From Cordia subcordata (lineage: Eukaryota; Streptophyta; Magnoliopsida; Boraginales; Cordiaceae), in NCBI GenBank assembly GCA_028554755.1, contig JAPTOF010000019.1:1498001-1562000 (forward strand): a DNA stretch of 64,000 nucleotides, written 5' to 3'. This document shows positions 11,057 to 23,978 of this stretch, in pieces. Numbering within the stretch: the first letter of the stretch is position 1; the number at the start of each line of letters is the position of its first letter. Both the position numbers and the translations under genes were made by a program. The notes beneath the pieces were generated by a model. The model did no database searches. It was given only the letters and a program-made list of their open reading frames with translations, and was not told the DNA's origin.

Positions 11057-14000
11057 TCATGATTTACAACAATAGTTGTGTGGATCTTTTGCATTTAAGA
11101 ACATAATTCACTTATTCTTGAGTTTAATTACAGTGACTAGAAAAAGTTAAAAAAAAATGGCTTATTATCGTAAGGGCTCTTCACTTAACCTTTCCCCATA
11201 TTTATTATTCACAATGCCTCAATTGAATCCTTAGAGATTCATGTACTTAAAATTGTAACTCATCACCTTAAGCCCTCAGCTGCACAAGGACTATGAAGTC
11301 TTTGTTTGGACCGGTCATTCTATAGATTAAGATTTTCCCATATCAAAACTTTTCTCATATCGAGATGAGGGAAATCATGATCATTTATGGGTTCAGTAAA
11401 AATATCTGAGCCTTTTATGTTAAATTTGTTCAAAAAAAAATTCCTTCCATAACCTACATTTTTGAGGATTTGTTTAACTAATACATGAATAGTTGAGATG
11501 ATCCCCTTATATTAATATTAAAAAGTATTGATATTCACGTGAATTTCTCATATTCTCTTTCCATATTTGTTTAAGTCAGATTCTTACTAACTTGATCATA
11601 GAGTATTTACTATTGGCACTAAGTCGATATCTTAGATCGATTACACGCTGGTTTGTTACCCAACCCTGTAGCACCAGCTCAAGAATTCCAAATTTGACAA
11701 ATTTTATTTAATTGGTTTTACCTTTATTATGTGTGTATATATACACACGCACATCACAACTAAATTATATTAGTTAATTAGCATACTTGAGCTTTTCTTT
11801 TTTTGTTTCTTTAAAAGAAGGCAACGCCAAAAACATTAGGTTAGTTTAAAAAATGTAACTCCTCTACAATCATCCCCCAATAAACTTTTGAGGCAATCTG
11901 GTGATTCTTCCCATTGATGGCGGCTAAAAGGAAGAGAAAGGTTGTAATTTGCTAACAATCTACACACTTATTCACTTCTCTGTAGATATAACTTAGCTTG
12001 AATCCTGTTTGTGCACTCATCATCCTTCTGCATTCTTCATCACATGACAAATTAGCTCTGTTTTTACAATAGTTCCCTAAGACCTAATATGTGAAAACTT
12101 ATGAATCAGTTTCAATCTCTAAATTTATAATTCACAATATTAATTGCAAATTTGCAATCCTGAGTTCTTCAAAAAGAAACATAATCTCAACCATGTTGTT
12201 AGAGGTCACATCCAAATTGAACACAAAGCCCTTCTTCTATCATCCTAGTTCATCCCGAAAAAAACCGTTGCCGCTAATTTTAGATTCCTTTATAACATCC
12301 ATCAATATTCAATTTCCATCTTTCTTCCGTTGGAGTCCAAATAATCAATTTTTGACTTTTGCAATTTCGATTCTTTCGTGTTTCGTTAACTTCCAAGCAT
12401 CTTTGATTTCGTCCACATAAGACCTCATGAAGTGGCATGAACAAGCATGAAACTCACGGGGAAACTTGAGCCGTCAGCTGTCAGGTTGCAAATATTTAGT
12501 CAAAAAAATTAATGTTTGAGCCTTCCAGGACATAAATGCTGAACCAAGAGCGGCATGAAATGATGCAATAATTGGTTGCAGAATGTCAACGAAACTTCAA
12601 GTGTTCGAGTAGGGCGTGAAAACTATTGTTTTTTCAAGTTGACCAGCAAAAAACCAAGTGTTCGGGTGCATGCAACATCCATTAGCTGTCAATATGTAAG
12701 TCTTTATTCGGTTTAATAAGAAAAAGGGCTGAAAATTCGATTAGGTTTATTTTTGTAATGGATTTTTTGATTGAATTTGAATTTTTGTATTGGATCATGA
12801 TTGAATTTTCACAGGGTTTGAACCCACCTAAAGCCTTTAGTTTCCCCCCCCCCCCCCCCCGAAGGACATCAATTTATAAATAAATAAAAGAGTAATAATT
12901 ACATCATTTGAGCTGTTTAGGCTCTTGATAGCAAAATTAAAATAAAAAAACTAAGCTATTATAGATTTATAGACACCAAAGTAGATTAAATGATTGAAAG
13001 GTGACAGAGAGAGTAACGGCCAAAAAAAATGAAGGTATAATATTGAAAAAGAGAAACTCTTTCTTGTTTTGGGTAAATGACCTATCCAGTTTTTATTTTT
13101 TATCTTTTAATAATAATGTCTCTTATTTTTAGAATAGGTTAATTCAGTCTTTTATCTTTATAATTTGTAACGTTATTGATAACTTAGAAAACATCAAGAA
13201 AGTAACAACATAATAATTGTATCACAAATTGCAAAGACGAAATATTAACGGTACTTATATCTAGCAAAAGAAAAGATTAATAATATCACAAATTACAAAC
13301 ATAAAAAAGTCAAAGATATTACTTTTTGAATTTTTCAAACTCAGAATTATCACTAACTTCAAAGATAAAAAATTAAATTATTGTATTTTAAAAATTAAAA
13401 AAAATAATTATCAAAAACATGAAAAAAAATAAAGGACTAAATAATTCATTTACCATTTTGTTTTTGGACAGGGAGACTACCCGACTGCTAATCGAGACAC
13501 CGTACCCAAATCGGCCACCGCAGAGCCCACTTAAAGATTCTAGATAGGTTTTATTGTCCGAAATATTCTTGAAGGTGACTGAGCCGACCTATTCTATGCC
13601 CCATTGCTTTGCTTTTCATAACGACACACCTATTTTGTCCCCACAAAGTTGGAGCAGTTAAACCGACTGAGAGGGACCCCCTCACGCCGCTTACGCATAC
13701 CACCGGCGGACGTCACCGCCACCTAGACGGCGCAAAAATGGAGCCCATCAGCCTCCGATTCTGACTGCGCCGCCATGTTGTTTTGACGTTTACCATCCGT
13801 GGCCTCTTCGTACGTTAAACACATGCTTGCTTCGATCTGGCTTTTTATGTCGCCTCTCTAGCTTGACGCAATTATATTCCTACATATAAAGGGTTAAGAT
13901 TAGTTTTTTTTAAAATATTTTTTTAAATAATTTTTTTTAAGTTAAAAATTTTAACTTTTAAAAAAAAGTTGTATTTAAATTTTTTTTATAATTTTAATTT

Positions 14001-14434
14001 TTTTAAAAAATAAATCAAATAATTATCGTAAATTTAACGTAACTTTCTTAGAAAAAAATATTTTTTCTTTAAAAAAAATCAAACTAAACAAGCACAAACT
14101 TTAAAAGAATTTACGCATTAGCATATATATACGGCGTGCATGGCTAGTTAGCCAGTTTCACCGACTCTTTCAAGCCGTCGGAATTTTTGAATCTTTTCAG
14201 GCGGCGCCATGCACTGCATGTCACTGGTGTGCTAGTTGCTGCATAATTTAGTTACTGGTTAAACATATGTATTACTTAAAAATTTCAGTTTATTAATTTG
14301 GCCGGTATGCTTTTCTTTGTAAATTTAATCTCCAGGTTCTATATGAATGGCCCAGAACCTCTTTTGAACTAGTTTAGTATTTAGTTGAGAAATTCAATTT
14401 TGTAAAAAGATCTCTTCAAAATGTACTTACAAAG
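11057..14434. other. Intergenic spacer
   Basis: No supportable gene. There is a 17-bp C homopolymer at 12844-12860, a GC-richer patch at about 13480-13860 containing GGACGTCACC, and an A/T-homopolymer-rich tract at about 13890-14100. Open frames such as the one near 12091-12420 carry no recognised domain. Confidence 0.45.
12844..12860. repeat. Poly(C) run
   Basis: Seventeen consecutive C residues in AT-rich spacer. Confidence 0.9.
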
Positions 14435-14435
14435 T

Positions 14436-15940
14436 GTGTTTGGTTGTTTTCATGTGAAATAAGCTTTTATCAAATGAAATAGCATTTGGTTTTACATTTA
14501 GAAATAAGTGTCAGTTGTCTAAATTACTAAAAAGGACATTTGAAACTAATATTATTTATTTTCTATAACATGCTATTTTATTTATATTTCTACTTGTTTG
14601 AAAAAAAATCTTTAAAAAATTATAGCTATTATTACAACATATAAAAAGTCACACATTGAAAAATCTCAAAATTCAAAATCACCGGTCCTGGTCAATCCTC
14701 ATATTAATAATTGATTTTTACAATGGAACCTTAGTGATTTTTCACATGGTATCAAAACTGGGTTTTTGGTCCAGTTCTCGAGCTGCGCATATGTCCACAT
14801 GTGACCCATCAAACTTGTCCATTATATACATCCGTTCACGTACCATCCCTATTTCAGGCCACACGACCATCCAAATCCAAGTCCAGTTTCTAGTTTAAAT
14901 CCAACATCCAAATCCAAGTATAGTTTCTAGTTCTAATTTCAGTTATCATAAGTCTAATCCAAATCAATCAAGTGATATAAGCACTATTTCAAGTGATATA
15001 AGCACTATTCCGAATCACACGTGAATAATGTATTACAACATATAAAAGTCCTACATTGACCCGTCCAAATCTAAGCCCAATTAAATCACACATGAGGAGG
15101 TGTTACAACATATAAAAGTTCCACGTTGGCCCGTCAAAATCCAACTCTAGTTTCCAGTTACTATCCAAGTCCAATCCAAATAAATCACATGCAACAAAGG
15201 GTGCCCTGTCCAAATCCGAGTCTAGCTCAAATAGAATCACACACGATGGGGTGTTACAACATATAAAAGTTCTACATTGGCCCGTCCAAATCCAAGTTTA
15301 GTTTTCAGTTACTATTCAAGTCCAATCCAAATCAATCACATGTAACGAGAGTGTTATAACATATAAAAAGTCCCACATCGGCTTATCCAAATCCTAGTCT
15401 AGTTTCCAATTATTATCCAAGTCTAGTTTAAATCCAAATATAATTTTCAATTACCATCCAATTCCAATACAAATCAATCAAGTAGTACAAACACTATTTT
15501 AGGTCACATGTAAAGGGGTGTTACAACAAATAAAAAGTCTCACATCAGAAAATTTCAAGATTTAAAATCACCATATAAAAATTTTAGGCCCCTTTTCATA
15601 TTAACCAATTGATTTTTATAAAGGGACCTCTTGATTCTTCATAGTTATAATTCAAAATATTAATAACAAAATAAATATATTTTAATAAAAATACAACCAA
15701 AGGTCATTGCAATATATTATATCAATTCAATAAAATTATATAACCAAATAGGGTCAGGAAAAAGTGGGGTAGTCACTGGCATAATGAAACATTAAATGGG
15801 ATATTTTTGTCCAAAAATATTTTAAAATAGCGTCCCCAAAATGACAAATGGAAAAGTTAAAAAATTTAACTTCTTCTTTTAATTCCAAAACTCAATTAAC
15901 TTTTAATCAAAACCAATTTGTAAAATGTAAAACCAAACAC
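14436..15940. mobile_element. Candidate hAT-like element with internal repeats
   Basis: GTGTTTGGTT at 14436-14445 is matched inverted by AACCAAACAC at 15931-15940, and some similarity continues inward (AAATGAAATAGC and TTTTACAT-type words). Such GTGTTTGG termini are common in plant hAT-type miniature elements. The interior carries about six dispersed copies of a motif of the type TGTTACAACATATAAAA followed by GTCCCACATTGG, at about 14631, 15031, 15101, 15251, 15350 and 15519. These alternate with CCAAGTCCAATCCAAATCAA-type stretches. No transposase is present. The outer boundaries are tentative. Confidence 0.4.
14631..15550. repeat. Irregular array of ACAACATATAAAA-GTCCCACATTGG repeats
   Basis: Six imperfect copies are spaced 70 to 400 bp apart and separated by a second repeated phrase (ATCCAAGTCCAATCCAAAT). 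The motif resembles the 5' end of some plant LTRs (TGTTA...GTCCCACATCGG), so these may be stacked LTR-derived pieces or a degenerate satellite. One copy contains the plant snRNA upstream-element core TCCCACATCG at 15371-15380, but without snRNA promoter layout. Confidence 0.55.
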
Positions 15941-17279
15941 CTCTTTTTTCTTTAAACAAACTTTTAAGTTCTAAAAATCAATTTGAGTTTTCAGAGCGAA
16001 AAATGAAACTGGCTCTTAATTAATCTTTGGCTACCTTTTTTTTTTTTTTTTTGAATTTGTTCATATTAAAGACTATGCGATGAGTTCTATTTGACATTAA
16101 CGTCGCTGCCTGGTCAGAGCGCGTATGCGTAGTTTACGTGCACTAAGATGTAGCTAGCCTTAGCTATGCCATGATAGGACCTTGGGTTAGTTGGAAGAAT
16201 AACAATTATGGCCGCAACAAATAATTTAATTTTCTTCAAAAATGTCAAACTCCTTGCAAAACACTCCATTATGTAATTAGAAGAGGTGAACTAGTACTTC
16301 CCATAGAATTGATTGGAGAAATGAAGCCTTCCAACTTCCGTTGATCAACATTCTAGACGTAGGTTTGAGTCTCTCATTGGTGTTGGTTTCAAATATTCAT
16401 GAAAAAGATTATGTTGAGAACATTCTTGAAGATGGAACTATATTGCATAGTATGTTGATTATATTATATATGACTTGATAATTAAATATCATCTTATTGT
16501 TAAAATAACTTATAAACGATACAGTGCATGTAACACGATAAAAAATGGATTGGCTACGGTAACTATCCAATTAATTTTGAAATGGACTGCCTAAGGTTAT
16601 CTAATTAATTTGGCAGTTGTGTCAATATTACACATACCGGAAACTTCATTTATGAATAATGATGACAGGAAAAGGTTTTTCTCCTAGCATTTTAGTGAAA
16701 ACTCGCAAAGAATAGCATGTAATTAAGTTAATTATCAACCAGAAAACTTTCGAAATCTAAATATGAACATGTGAGGTCCACTGGCAACTAAACAAGTAGC
16801 TCCTTGACGTGTGATTGTTTTCCCAATACCTGTATCAATATTAATTAATTAATGCAAACTTGTCACATGCAAGTCACGCAAATCCCTGTATTATCTAATC
16901 ACCATCTTAACTCTGATAAAGTTAATTATACTATTTTCTCATTTCACCACAAAATTAAGAATAAGTAGAAGGAAACAAAAATATTATGCGCAACAAAAAG
17001 TTACATTATTTCCCTAACTCTATGACATAAAAACATAAATAAAACATAAACATAATACACACACACACATATATATATATATGTATGTATCATATGAAAA
17101 AATAGAAGTATATATAGACGGGGTTCGTAACTTAAGTAATTTATTTCAAGCGATACCTAAAACAAATTCACAATGGACACTGAACTGAATAACATAAAAA
17201 TTAAAAACAATATGAGAAAATTTATTTTAGTTACTTCTATATGATATATATTTAATTAAATTTTCAAATAAAACTATTA
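15941..17279. other. Intergenic spacer
   Basis: No gene is recognised. The sequence is AT-rich with a poly(T) run near 16032-16051 and a short (CA)n(TA)n tract near 17059-17082. Confidence 0.45.
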
Positions 17280-17725
17280 CTGTGTTTGGATTCAAGGGGG
17301 AGAATTTAATAAAGGAAAGAAAATGATGGGATTATAAAAGAAAGGAGAGGAAATGATTAATTCTTATTTGGAATGAAAAAAAAATTGTGAAGGAAAAATT
17401 TATGAAGGATTGTAGTTTTTTCTTGTTTGGATTGAAAAGAAATGAAAGAGAAACATAAATTTTATATTTAAATGAATATTTATACACTTTATTACTTTTA
17501 TGTTTAAACATAAAATCAAGAGTAAAAAAATCATTATAATAAAAAGGAATTCCCTCCCTCCATTTCCTCCCAATTTGGGAGGATCAATATTAAAGGAAAC
17601 GAGGGAATTGATCCAATCTTCTCTTAACTCTACTTCCCCAAATTCTTTTTACTCAAACAAGAGAAATAATTCGTAAATCCTTCCTAATCCATTCCCTTCC
17701 CCCATTCCCCTCAATCCAAACACAG
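17280..17725. mobile_element. Miniature inverted-repeat transposable element (MITE)
   Basis: A 446-bp element starts CTGTGTTTGGATTCAAGGGG and ends, inverted, with CTGTGTTTGGATTGAGGGG. The repeats extend imperfectly through GGAA-rich and TTCC-rich arms of about 40-80 bp. The interior is AT-rich and non-coding. Such TGTGTTTGGATT ends are abundant in plant MITEs. No convincing target duplication was found, so the superfamily is open. Confidence 0.7.
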
Positions 17726-17863
17726 CCTAAAAGTAATAATAATGATTTTTCTTCTTCTTTCGTGGTGTAAACGAAAAGACAAACGGATTTCTTCCTTTTC
17801 TTATGATTCTCGTCATCAAGTCTTCTCCATTGTTTTCTTTTAATGTGAAATTCAAATCAAACA

Positions 17864-18138
17864 CAGTGCAAGTCTTTTTTTTTTTTTTAAAAAAAGGATT
17901 AGTCCGAAGGCGAACCCTTTCCCACCTATGCCAAAGATCCCATAATCAGGTGGGTTGTAAATCAAGGATGTGCATAAGTGGCAGCCCTGCCAGGAAGAGG
18001 ACCAACGGGTCATGAACCCAGCAGTAGTCCCATAATATTTCAGTAGGGAACTACTATCACACAAATTTGAACCCTCATTATTAGAGTGTTCCACCCTAAT
18101 CACCTACCTACCTGGCCCTGGGGCAGTGCAAGTCTTTT
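17864..18138 (-). mobile_element. tRNA-derived SINE with 15-bp target duplication
   Basis: CAGTGCAAGTCTTTT occurs at 17864-17878 and again at 18124-18138, flanking a 245-bp insert. Read on the minus strand the insert starts near 18123, has an A-box-like GGTGATTAGGGTGG and a B-box-like GGGTTCAAATTTG, and ends in a poly(A)-rich tail (poly(T) on the + strand after 17878). This is the architecture of an LINE-mobilised Pol III SINE. The perfect 15-bp duplication suggests a fairly recent insertion. Confidence 0.8.
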
Positions 18139-18637
18139 GATCCTCGAGCCACACGGTCCAAATAATAATGCACCACTGTGCTCCCGTTTTAGACATAGTT
18201 GTGGCCCACGTGGGCACCTACCCAAGACAAACAGACATTTTCACCCTTGAAAGAACAATTATTTTACTTCTGTTATCATTATTAATAAATTTCACCTTAT
18301 CTTTTATAACTGACAAACCTGAATTAGAAAAAAAAAATTAATGTTTTTAATTTCAAATAAGTACCAAAAAAGTCTTTGAACTTTCCTTCAACACCTGATT
18401 GAAAAATACTCTTTCTTCATTTTTCTTCCCCTCAAAATAACAATTTATCCATCTTAACCCCTCAAAATAATAGCCAAGTAAAAATAACACACACCAAAAC
18501 CATAGCGACCATGTCGAATAGCACGAGGGTATGTTTGTCATTTCAATTATTTATTATAAAAGGCTCTGTCTCCCTCAAAAACTCTTTGGTCCTTCGTTCT
18601 CCGAGGCCAGTCACCATCAGGTGTGTGCGTGTCATGT

Positions 18638-18646
18638 GTATAAACT
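18638..18646 (+). promoter_or_regulatory. Possible TATA box of the TMEM131-like gene
   Basis: TGTATAAAC lies about 130 bp before the proposed start codon at 18773, in DNA that is GC-richer than the spacer. Position is the only support. Confidence 0.35.
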
Positions 18647-18755
18647 TTGCGTTGATCAGCACATTTGGGCCCAGAAAGACAGCCCTAAAAGGTCTAAAGC
18701 TGGAAAAAGAAAAAAAAAAAATTTCTCCAAATATTGAAATTTTTACAGTGATGAT

Positions 18756-18776
18756 ATGGCGTGTCTGAAAACATGA
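18756..18776 (+). promoter_or_regulatory. Upstream ORF overlapping the TMEM131-like start codon
   Basis: A six-codon reading frame (MACLKT) begins at 18756, and its TGA (18774-18776) overlaps the proposed main ATG (18773-18775) as ATGA. A second short upstream ATG lies at 18751. This arrangement can reduce translation or allow reinitiation of the downstream frame. Confidence 0.4.
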
Positions 18777-21700
18777 AGCTCCATACCTTAACAATAATAG
18801 CAACCACAATCAGACATCCTCTACAGCTCCCCTCCATGCGTCACGTTCATCGGTAAACACCTCATCACTTTTTTTTTCCATTTTTCTATTTTGTTACTTT
18901 TTTTACAAAAATTATTTTTGTGTGTAAGTTTTGGTGATTGTGAGTTTATGACTGGTGGAGTGTGTGAAGTATTTCAGTCATGTGTGGTTTGGTTATATTA
19001 ATTTCTCTAATTGGTAAAACTTCTTTTTTCGAGCTGGTGTAGTTTATTAATGTTATTGTTAGTTGGATTTTAGTAAAAGAAGTTATATTTAGCATTTCCT
19101 CTTCTTCTTCTTCTTTTTTTTAGCAAAATTTAGGTACTGTTATTCGTTTTCTTCACTTTTCCGCCTTTTTCAGCTTACTTTTGATTTTATCTCACTATAA
19201 TATAATTATATATGTCGTATATATACATAAAAATATATCAATATATGTGAATGCATAGTTGAGGATCGCCAAGTGTGTCACACTTGCTGATGTTATATCA
19301 TTATTGTGTGATGGTTCTTGTTATTCTAATTTATGCCTGTGTTTCTATTTTGCCCGAAAGGCGTCGTTTATCATGGACTTTTGCTTTTTGGTATTATTAT
19401 TATTACTACTATTATTATAATTATTTTCTTTTTCATGATTTGAGTTTTGAATGATGGTCTTTATGATCTACGTTTGTAACTTGGTTTTACATTTAAACAT
19501 AAGCTGTTGATTTATGATTATGATTCTGCAGGGGAGTTTCCCAGTATGCCGGAGCTTTTTATTTCATGGTGGTTGTTGCTTATACCCTGTTTATCCTGGT
19601 GACATGCAATCCATGTTCGACAAACGGGTTACAGAATCAGGTGGAATGTGTTTCTTGTGGGTCTTTAGAAGAAAACTCTGTTAAAGATTACCCAAATGGA
19701 TTCTCTGGCAGTGTTTCTTCTGCACATGCATCTGAAGATGCAGCGCCTATGAAAAATCTTGACAATGTATGTCCAGAATCGAACTTGTTCTGCTTTCCTT
19801 CAACATTGCCTGGGTTTAAATCGAGTGCTTTAGAAGTTCCTGGCTTTCAATCTGATGTTGCATTACTTGTAGGATCGAATCAAGTAAGAACGAATGACAG
19901 CTGGTCATCAAATTCCGGTAGTTTTAAACTATCTGCGGGAAGGACTATTTCTTGTTCTTTGAGCTACCAAGACAGTTCTCATGGATTGCCCTGTTGCCAC
20001 ACTAGAAGCAGTATACAAGATGATATTTTTTCTTGTAGGGGACCTTTACCTGATCTTAAAGCCCAAAATTTCAAGTCTAAAGAGCATACTGGGACAGTCA
20101 AGCCTGCTTCACTTGACAATTCTTCACCCCATATAGAAATAAGGCCTTCCCAGTTGGATTGGGGGCAACAGTATCTGTATTTTCCTTCCTCGGCTTTTCT
20201 ATCTGTAAGGAATACACATAGTCACCAAATTCTGAATGTATATGAGCCTTATAGTAACAGCTCACAGTTCTATCCCTGCAATTTTAGTGAAATTTCATTA
20301 GCACCTGGTGAAGTTGTATCAATTTGTTTCATATTTCTGCCTACGTGGGTAGGCTTGTCATCTGCCCAACTAGTTTTACAGACCAGTATTGGTGGTTTTC
20401 TGATTCATGCTAAAGGCCTTGCTGTGGAATCGTCTTACGGAATACAGCCACTGGTTGACCTGGATGTTACAACAGATGGAAAGTGGAGGAACAATTTGTC
20501 TGTGTTTAATCCTTCTAATGAAGCCATCTCTGTTGAGGAGCTAGCTGCTTGGTTATTAGTTTCTTCAGGGAATACTTCAAGATTGACAAGTGCAATTTGC
20601 AGTAATAACAGTCTTCAGGGTTCTAGTGACTTCAGGTCGATGGGTGTGAAGGAGTGGTTAAGTTCTAGCACCAATGAAGTTGATCTACCAATTATTGCAA
20701 TGAGGCCCAGTGGGAATTGGGAAATTGCTCCAGGCAAAACTGAGACAATTATGGAGTTAGATTTTTTACATCATTCAGAAGGAAAAGTTTTTGGTGCTTT
20801 TTCTCTAGAACTGTCGAGCTCTTCAAGAAACAAGGTTGATACAATTATTCTTCCTCTTGAAGTAGAATGGAGCTCAAGTTCAGCTTCTGATGACTTTATA
20901 AGTCCTGTATCAGTATCACTTGAAGTCCTCATGCCGTGTGACACTAGTGGAACTGTTGTTGCTGCACTCTCTATTGATAATAATGCTCCTTATCTGTTGA
21001 GTGTTGTCAAGGTTAGAGTAGTTAGTGGGAATGCAAATCTGAGCATCAAGTATATCGAAGGGCTCATTCTGTTTCCTAGCACTAAAACACAAGCGGCTGT
21101 GATTACTTATTCTATGCTGGCTATTCAAAAGGCTAACCCTTTGCCTGGAACCCCTGCAAATCTCGAGAACTGTAAAATATTAATACTGACAAATGATTCC
21201 AGAAGTTTGCCAATAGAAATTCCTTGCGGGGACATAACTAGTACATGCACAGGACATAACTTCCATTCTTCTGTTGGATATCAATGGAAATCTGAAGGGG
21301 TAAATAATGACAATAGCGAAACAGGACGTTTGAACAGTGGTAGAGTGTCACCATCATTGATAAAGGTGTGCAGATTCTGATCCATACTTCTGCAATTGAT
21401 TCTAGATAATTCAATGTATCATGTTGAAAACTATTTTTTCCATGTTGTGGTTTAGGTGTTGTGCTAATTTATTCCTCTTTGGATCCACATTCTACATTCT
21501 GTAAGTGCCATGTACCTTTGACTATTCCACAAAACACATGCTATTCTGCTCAAAAGATCCTGAATATGTTGGTGACTAATCCAACATATAGCATAAACTT
21601 TCCTCCACCTTGCATTGCAGTCATGTGATGCATTTTGTGGGACTCTGTAGGTTTTCCTGGAATGCATTCTTAATTTGTTCATGTTACATTAATTGGGGAG

Positions 21701-23978
21701 GAAGTAAAAGTATAAGTATTGACATTTAGTACTGCAGTATGTTGCAATAGTTTTTTGGTTGCTGCCTATAGTCATTAGATTATGCTGGATGTACAGAGAT
21801 GTAAATTCTTGCAAATTTTAACTTGTGTTATCTTATACAAGTTATGTGCTTGATAATTGATTGCATATATAATATTGTCTGAAGGTATTGGATTCAGCCA
21901 AAGCAGATGAATTGGTTCTGAGTAACTGGAAATCTCAAGCCACTGCTATTGATATGTCTATTGTTGATGACCATGAAGTAATTTTCCCGACAGTTCAGGT
22001 TGGTAGTCATTTCTCTCAGTGGATAACTGTTAAAAATCCGATCGAGAAACCTATAGTGATGCAGCTCATTCTGAATTCTGCGGAGATTGTTGATCACTGC
22101 CGTGCAATGGATAGACTTGTGTTACCCTCATCATCCAGCAGTCTGGTTGGTGACAAATCAGTTGCTCCAGCAAGGTATGGGTTCTCAATAGCTGAGATTG
22201 CAATGACCAAGGCTTTTGTCCATCCTTATGGTAGAGCATTGCTTGGTCCAATTTTCTTCCATCCCTCAGCTAGGTGTGAATGGAAAAGTTCAGCGCTAAT
22301 AAGGAATAATCTATCTGGCGTGGAGTGGTTGTCTTTGCAGGGGTTTGGGGGTTCACTATCCGTTGTATTGCTTGAGAAGTCAGAACCTGTATGGAGTCTT
22401 GACTTTAAGTTGAACTTGCCAGCTCCGCTTAATTTCTCATCTCCTGATATTTACCATACGCTGGATGAGACTCATCTTTGTTCCCAGCATTCATTGAAAG
22501 AGCTGCATGCAGAGAACACTGGAGACCTGCCCCTTGAGGTGAAAAGAATTGAAGTTTCTGGAACAAAGTGTGGATTGGATGGGTTTTTGGTGCACACTTG
22601 TCAAGGTTTTTCTCTTGAGCCTGGGCAATCCAAAAAGCTAATAATATCATATCAAAGTGATTTTTCTGCTGCCACACTACACAGAGATCTGGAGCTGGCT
22701 TTAACTACTGGTATTCTTGTGATACCTATGAAGGCAAGTGTTTCCATGCACATGTTTAATATCTGCAAAAGATCACTCTTCTGGATTCGAGTAAAGAAGT
22801 TCGTGATTGCAGTCTTTCTTGCTGCTTCCATTCTGGTTATAGTATGTTGTTATATCCTCCCCAATTTGATGGCTTTTGGTTCCCGAGTTTACTTGTTTAA
22901 GAATGGAAAAAGCCCCGCTGCTTCTGTAGTCCATGTAGGAAAACCTTGTCATGTCCTTCCTGTTCCAAAGAAGGGTAATAAGTCCTCCATAACCTCTCAA
23001 ATGAATGGTTCGCCAAAATCAATAGGGGAAGAGAAGGTTTTGCTTTTGGAATCTATGGGTGGATATCTAGATCGTCAAGATGTTTACAGAGAACGAGATT
23101 TAACATGCTCACTTTTAAATGCCATGCGTGGACCTGGATATCAGAGTCGAACCAACTCTTTCCCAGATATTCAAAAAGAAACAGTCTCTCCATCCTCAGC
23201 AGCAAGAAACTCTGTGGCAGTTGCGAGCTCTGATATGGAGGAGGTGCCTCAAGTTGATAGTTTGACAATTAATATTGGAAGCAGGAAACAAAGGCGCCGC
23301 AGGAAGAAGAGGAGTCCTGTTGCTGGACTAGTTGCAGGTTTTGAAGTGTCAAGTAGTCACAGTGGCAATTCTACACCTTCATCTCCATTATCACCTGTGA
23401 CATCCTTACAGCTATCTCTGGATGGGGATCAATCTTGTCAGACTAGGCGTTTATTTGCCCAAGTTGCTGACTTGCGTCGAGAGAGGAGCTCAGACCCCAG
23501 GCCTCTGTCAAGAGTAAATGCCTTGGAACCTTCAAATTCTGTAAAACATGTTCCTGAAAATTGGTGTTCCCCCACTCAAGAAAAGTCCACTTTACCAAGA
23601 AAAGTTCCTGGAGAACCTGTTCTATTTCCTTCTGCAGCCTCTGCTGGTGGTGAGCCTTCCTCCAATTTGATGAGCCATCCTGCTCACCTGGTTCAAACAT
23701 CTAAGATTGCTCCACGTGCCAGGGCTCCTGGTTTCAAAATTCATGATAAAAAGGATGTTAAAACTGAGGAAAAGACTCGGGTTGTGGAAAGATATACATA
23801 TGATATATGGGGCAACCATCTGTTTGGACAACCTCCAACATTTCAGTCAGTTGGTATCTCCAAGAAGCAGCTCCATGCTACAGAAAATAACTCTGATAGC
23901 TTCTTTGTAAAGGGTCCACAAACCCTGATAGCAAACTCTCAACAGAAATCTGTGAGTTTCTCATATCAAGTGTGCTAA
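18773..23978 (+). CDS. TMEM131-like transmembrane protein
   Basis: Three coding exons: 18773-18852, 19532-21365 and 21885-23978. Donors are gtaaac and gtgtgc, acceptors tgcag and tgaag, and the frame is continuous for a predicted 1335 residues. A hydrophobic segment at about 34-52 fits a signal peptide or anchor. The region around 228-325 (IEIRPSQLDWG to HAKGLAVESSYGI) matches the PapD-like N-terminal domain of TMEM131, and a second such domain follows around 665-790. A strong transmembrane helix lies at about 943-965 (FVIAVFLAASILVIVC), followed by a serine-rich cytosolic tail with a basic patch (RKQRRRRKKR). Animal TMEM131 acts in the secretory pathway and assists collagen export through TRAPP; plants lack collagen and the plant role is unknown. 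The first exon is inferred from splice and frame fit only. A possible donor GTGAGT at 23951 could join to a further exon, so the C-terminus is uncertain. Confidence 0.85.

Noticed and set aside
12091..12420. A 109-codon open frame in spacer
   Set aside because: No recognisable domain, low-complexity Ser/Ile/Phe composition, and AT-rich surroundings without promoter or splice support.
15371..15380. TCCCACATCG, the plant U-snRNA upstream sequence element core
   Set aside because: snRNA promoters need a TATA box about 25-35 bp downstream and an snRNA body. Here the TATA-like sequence lies upstream, the motif is one of six degenerate repeat copies, and no snRNA sequence follows.
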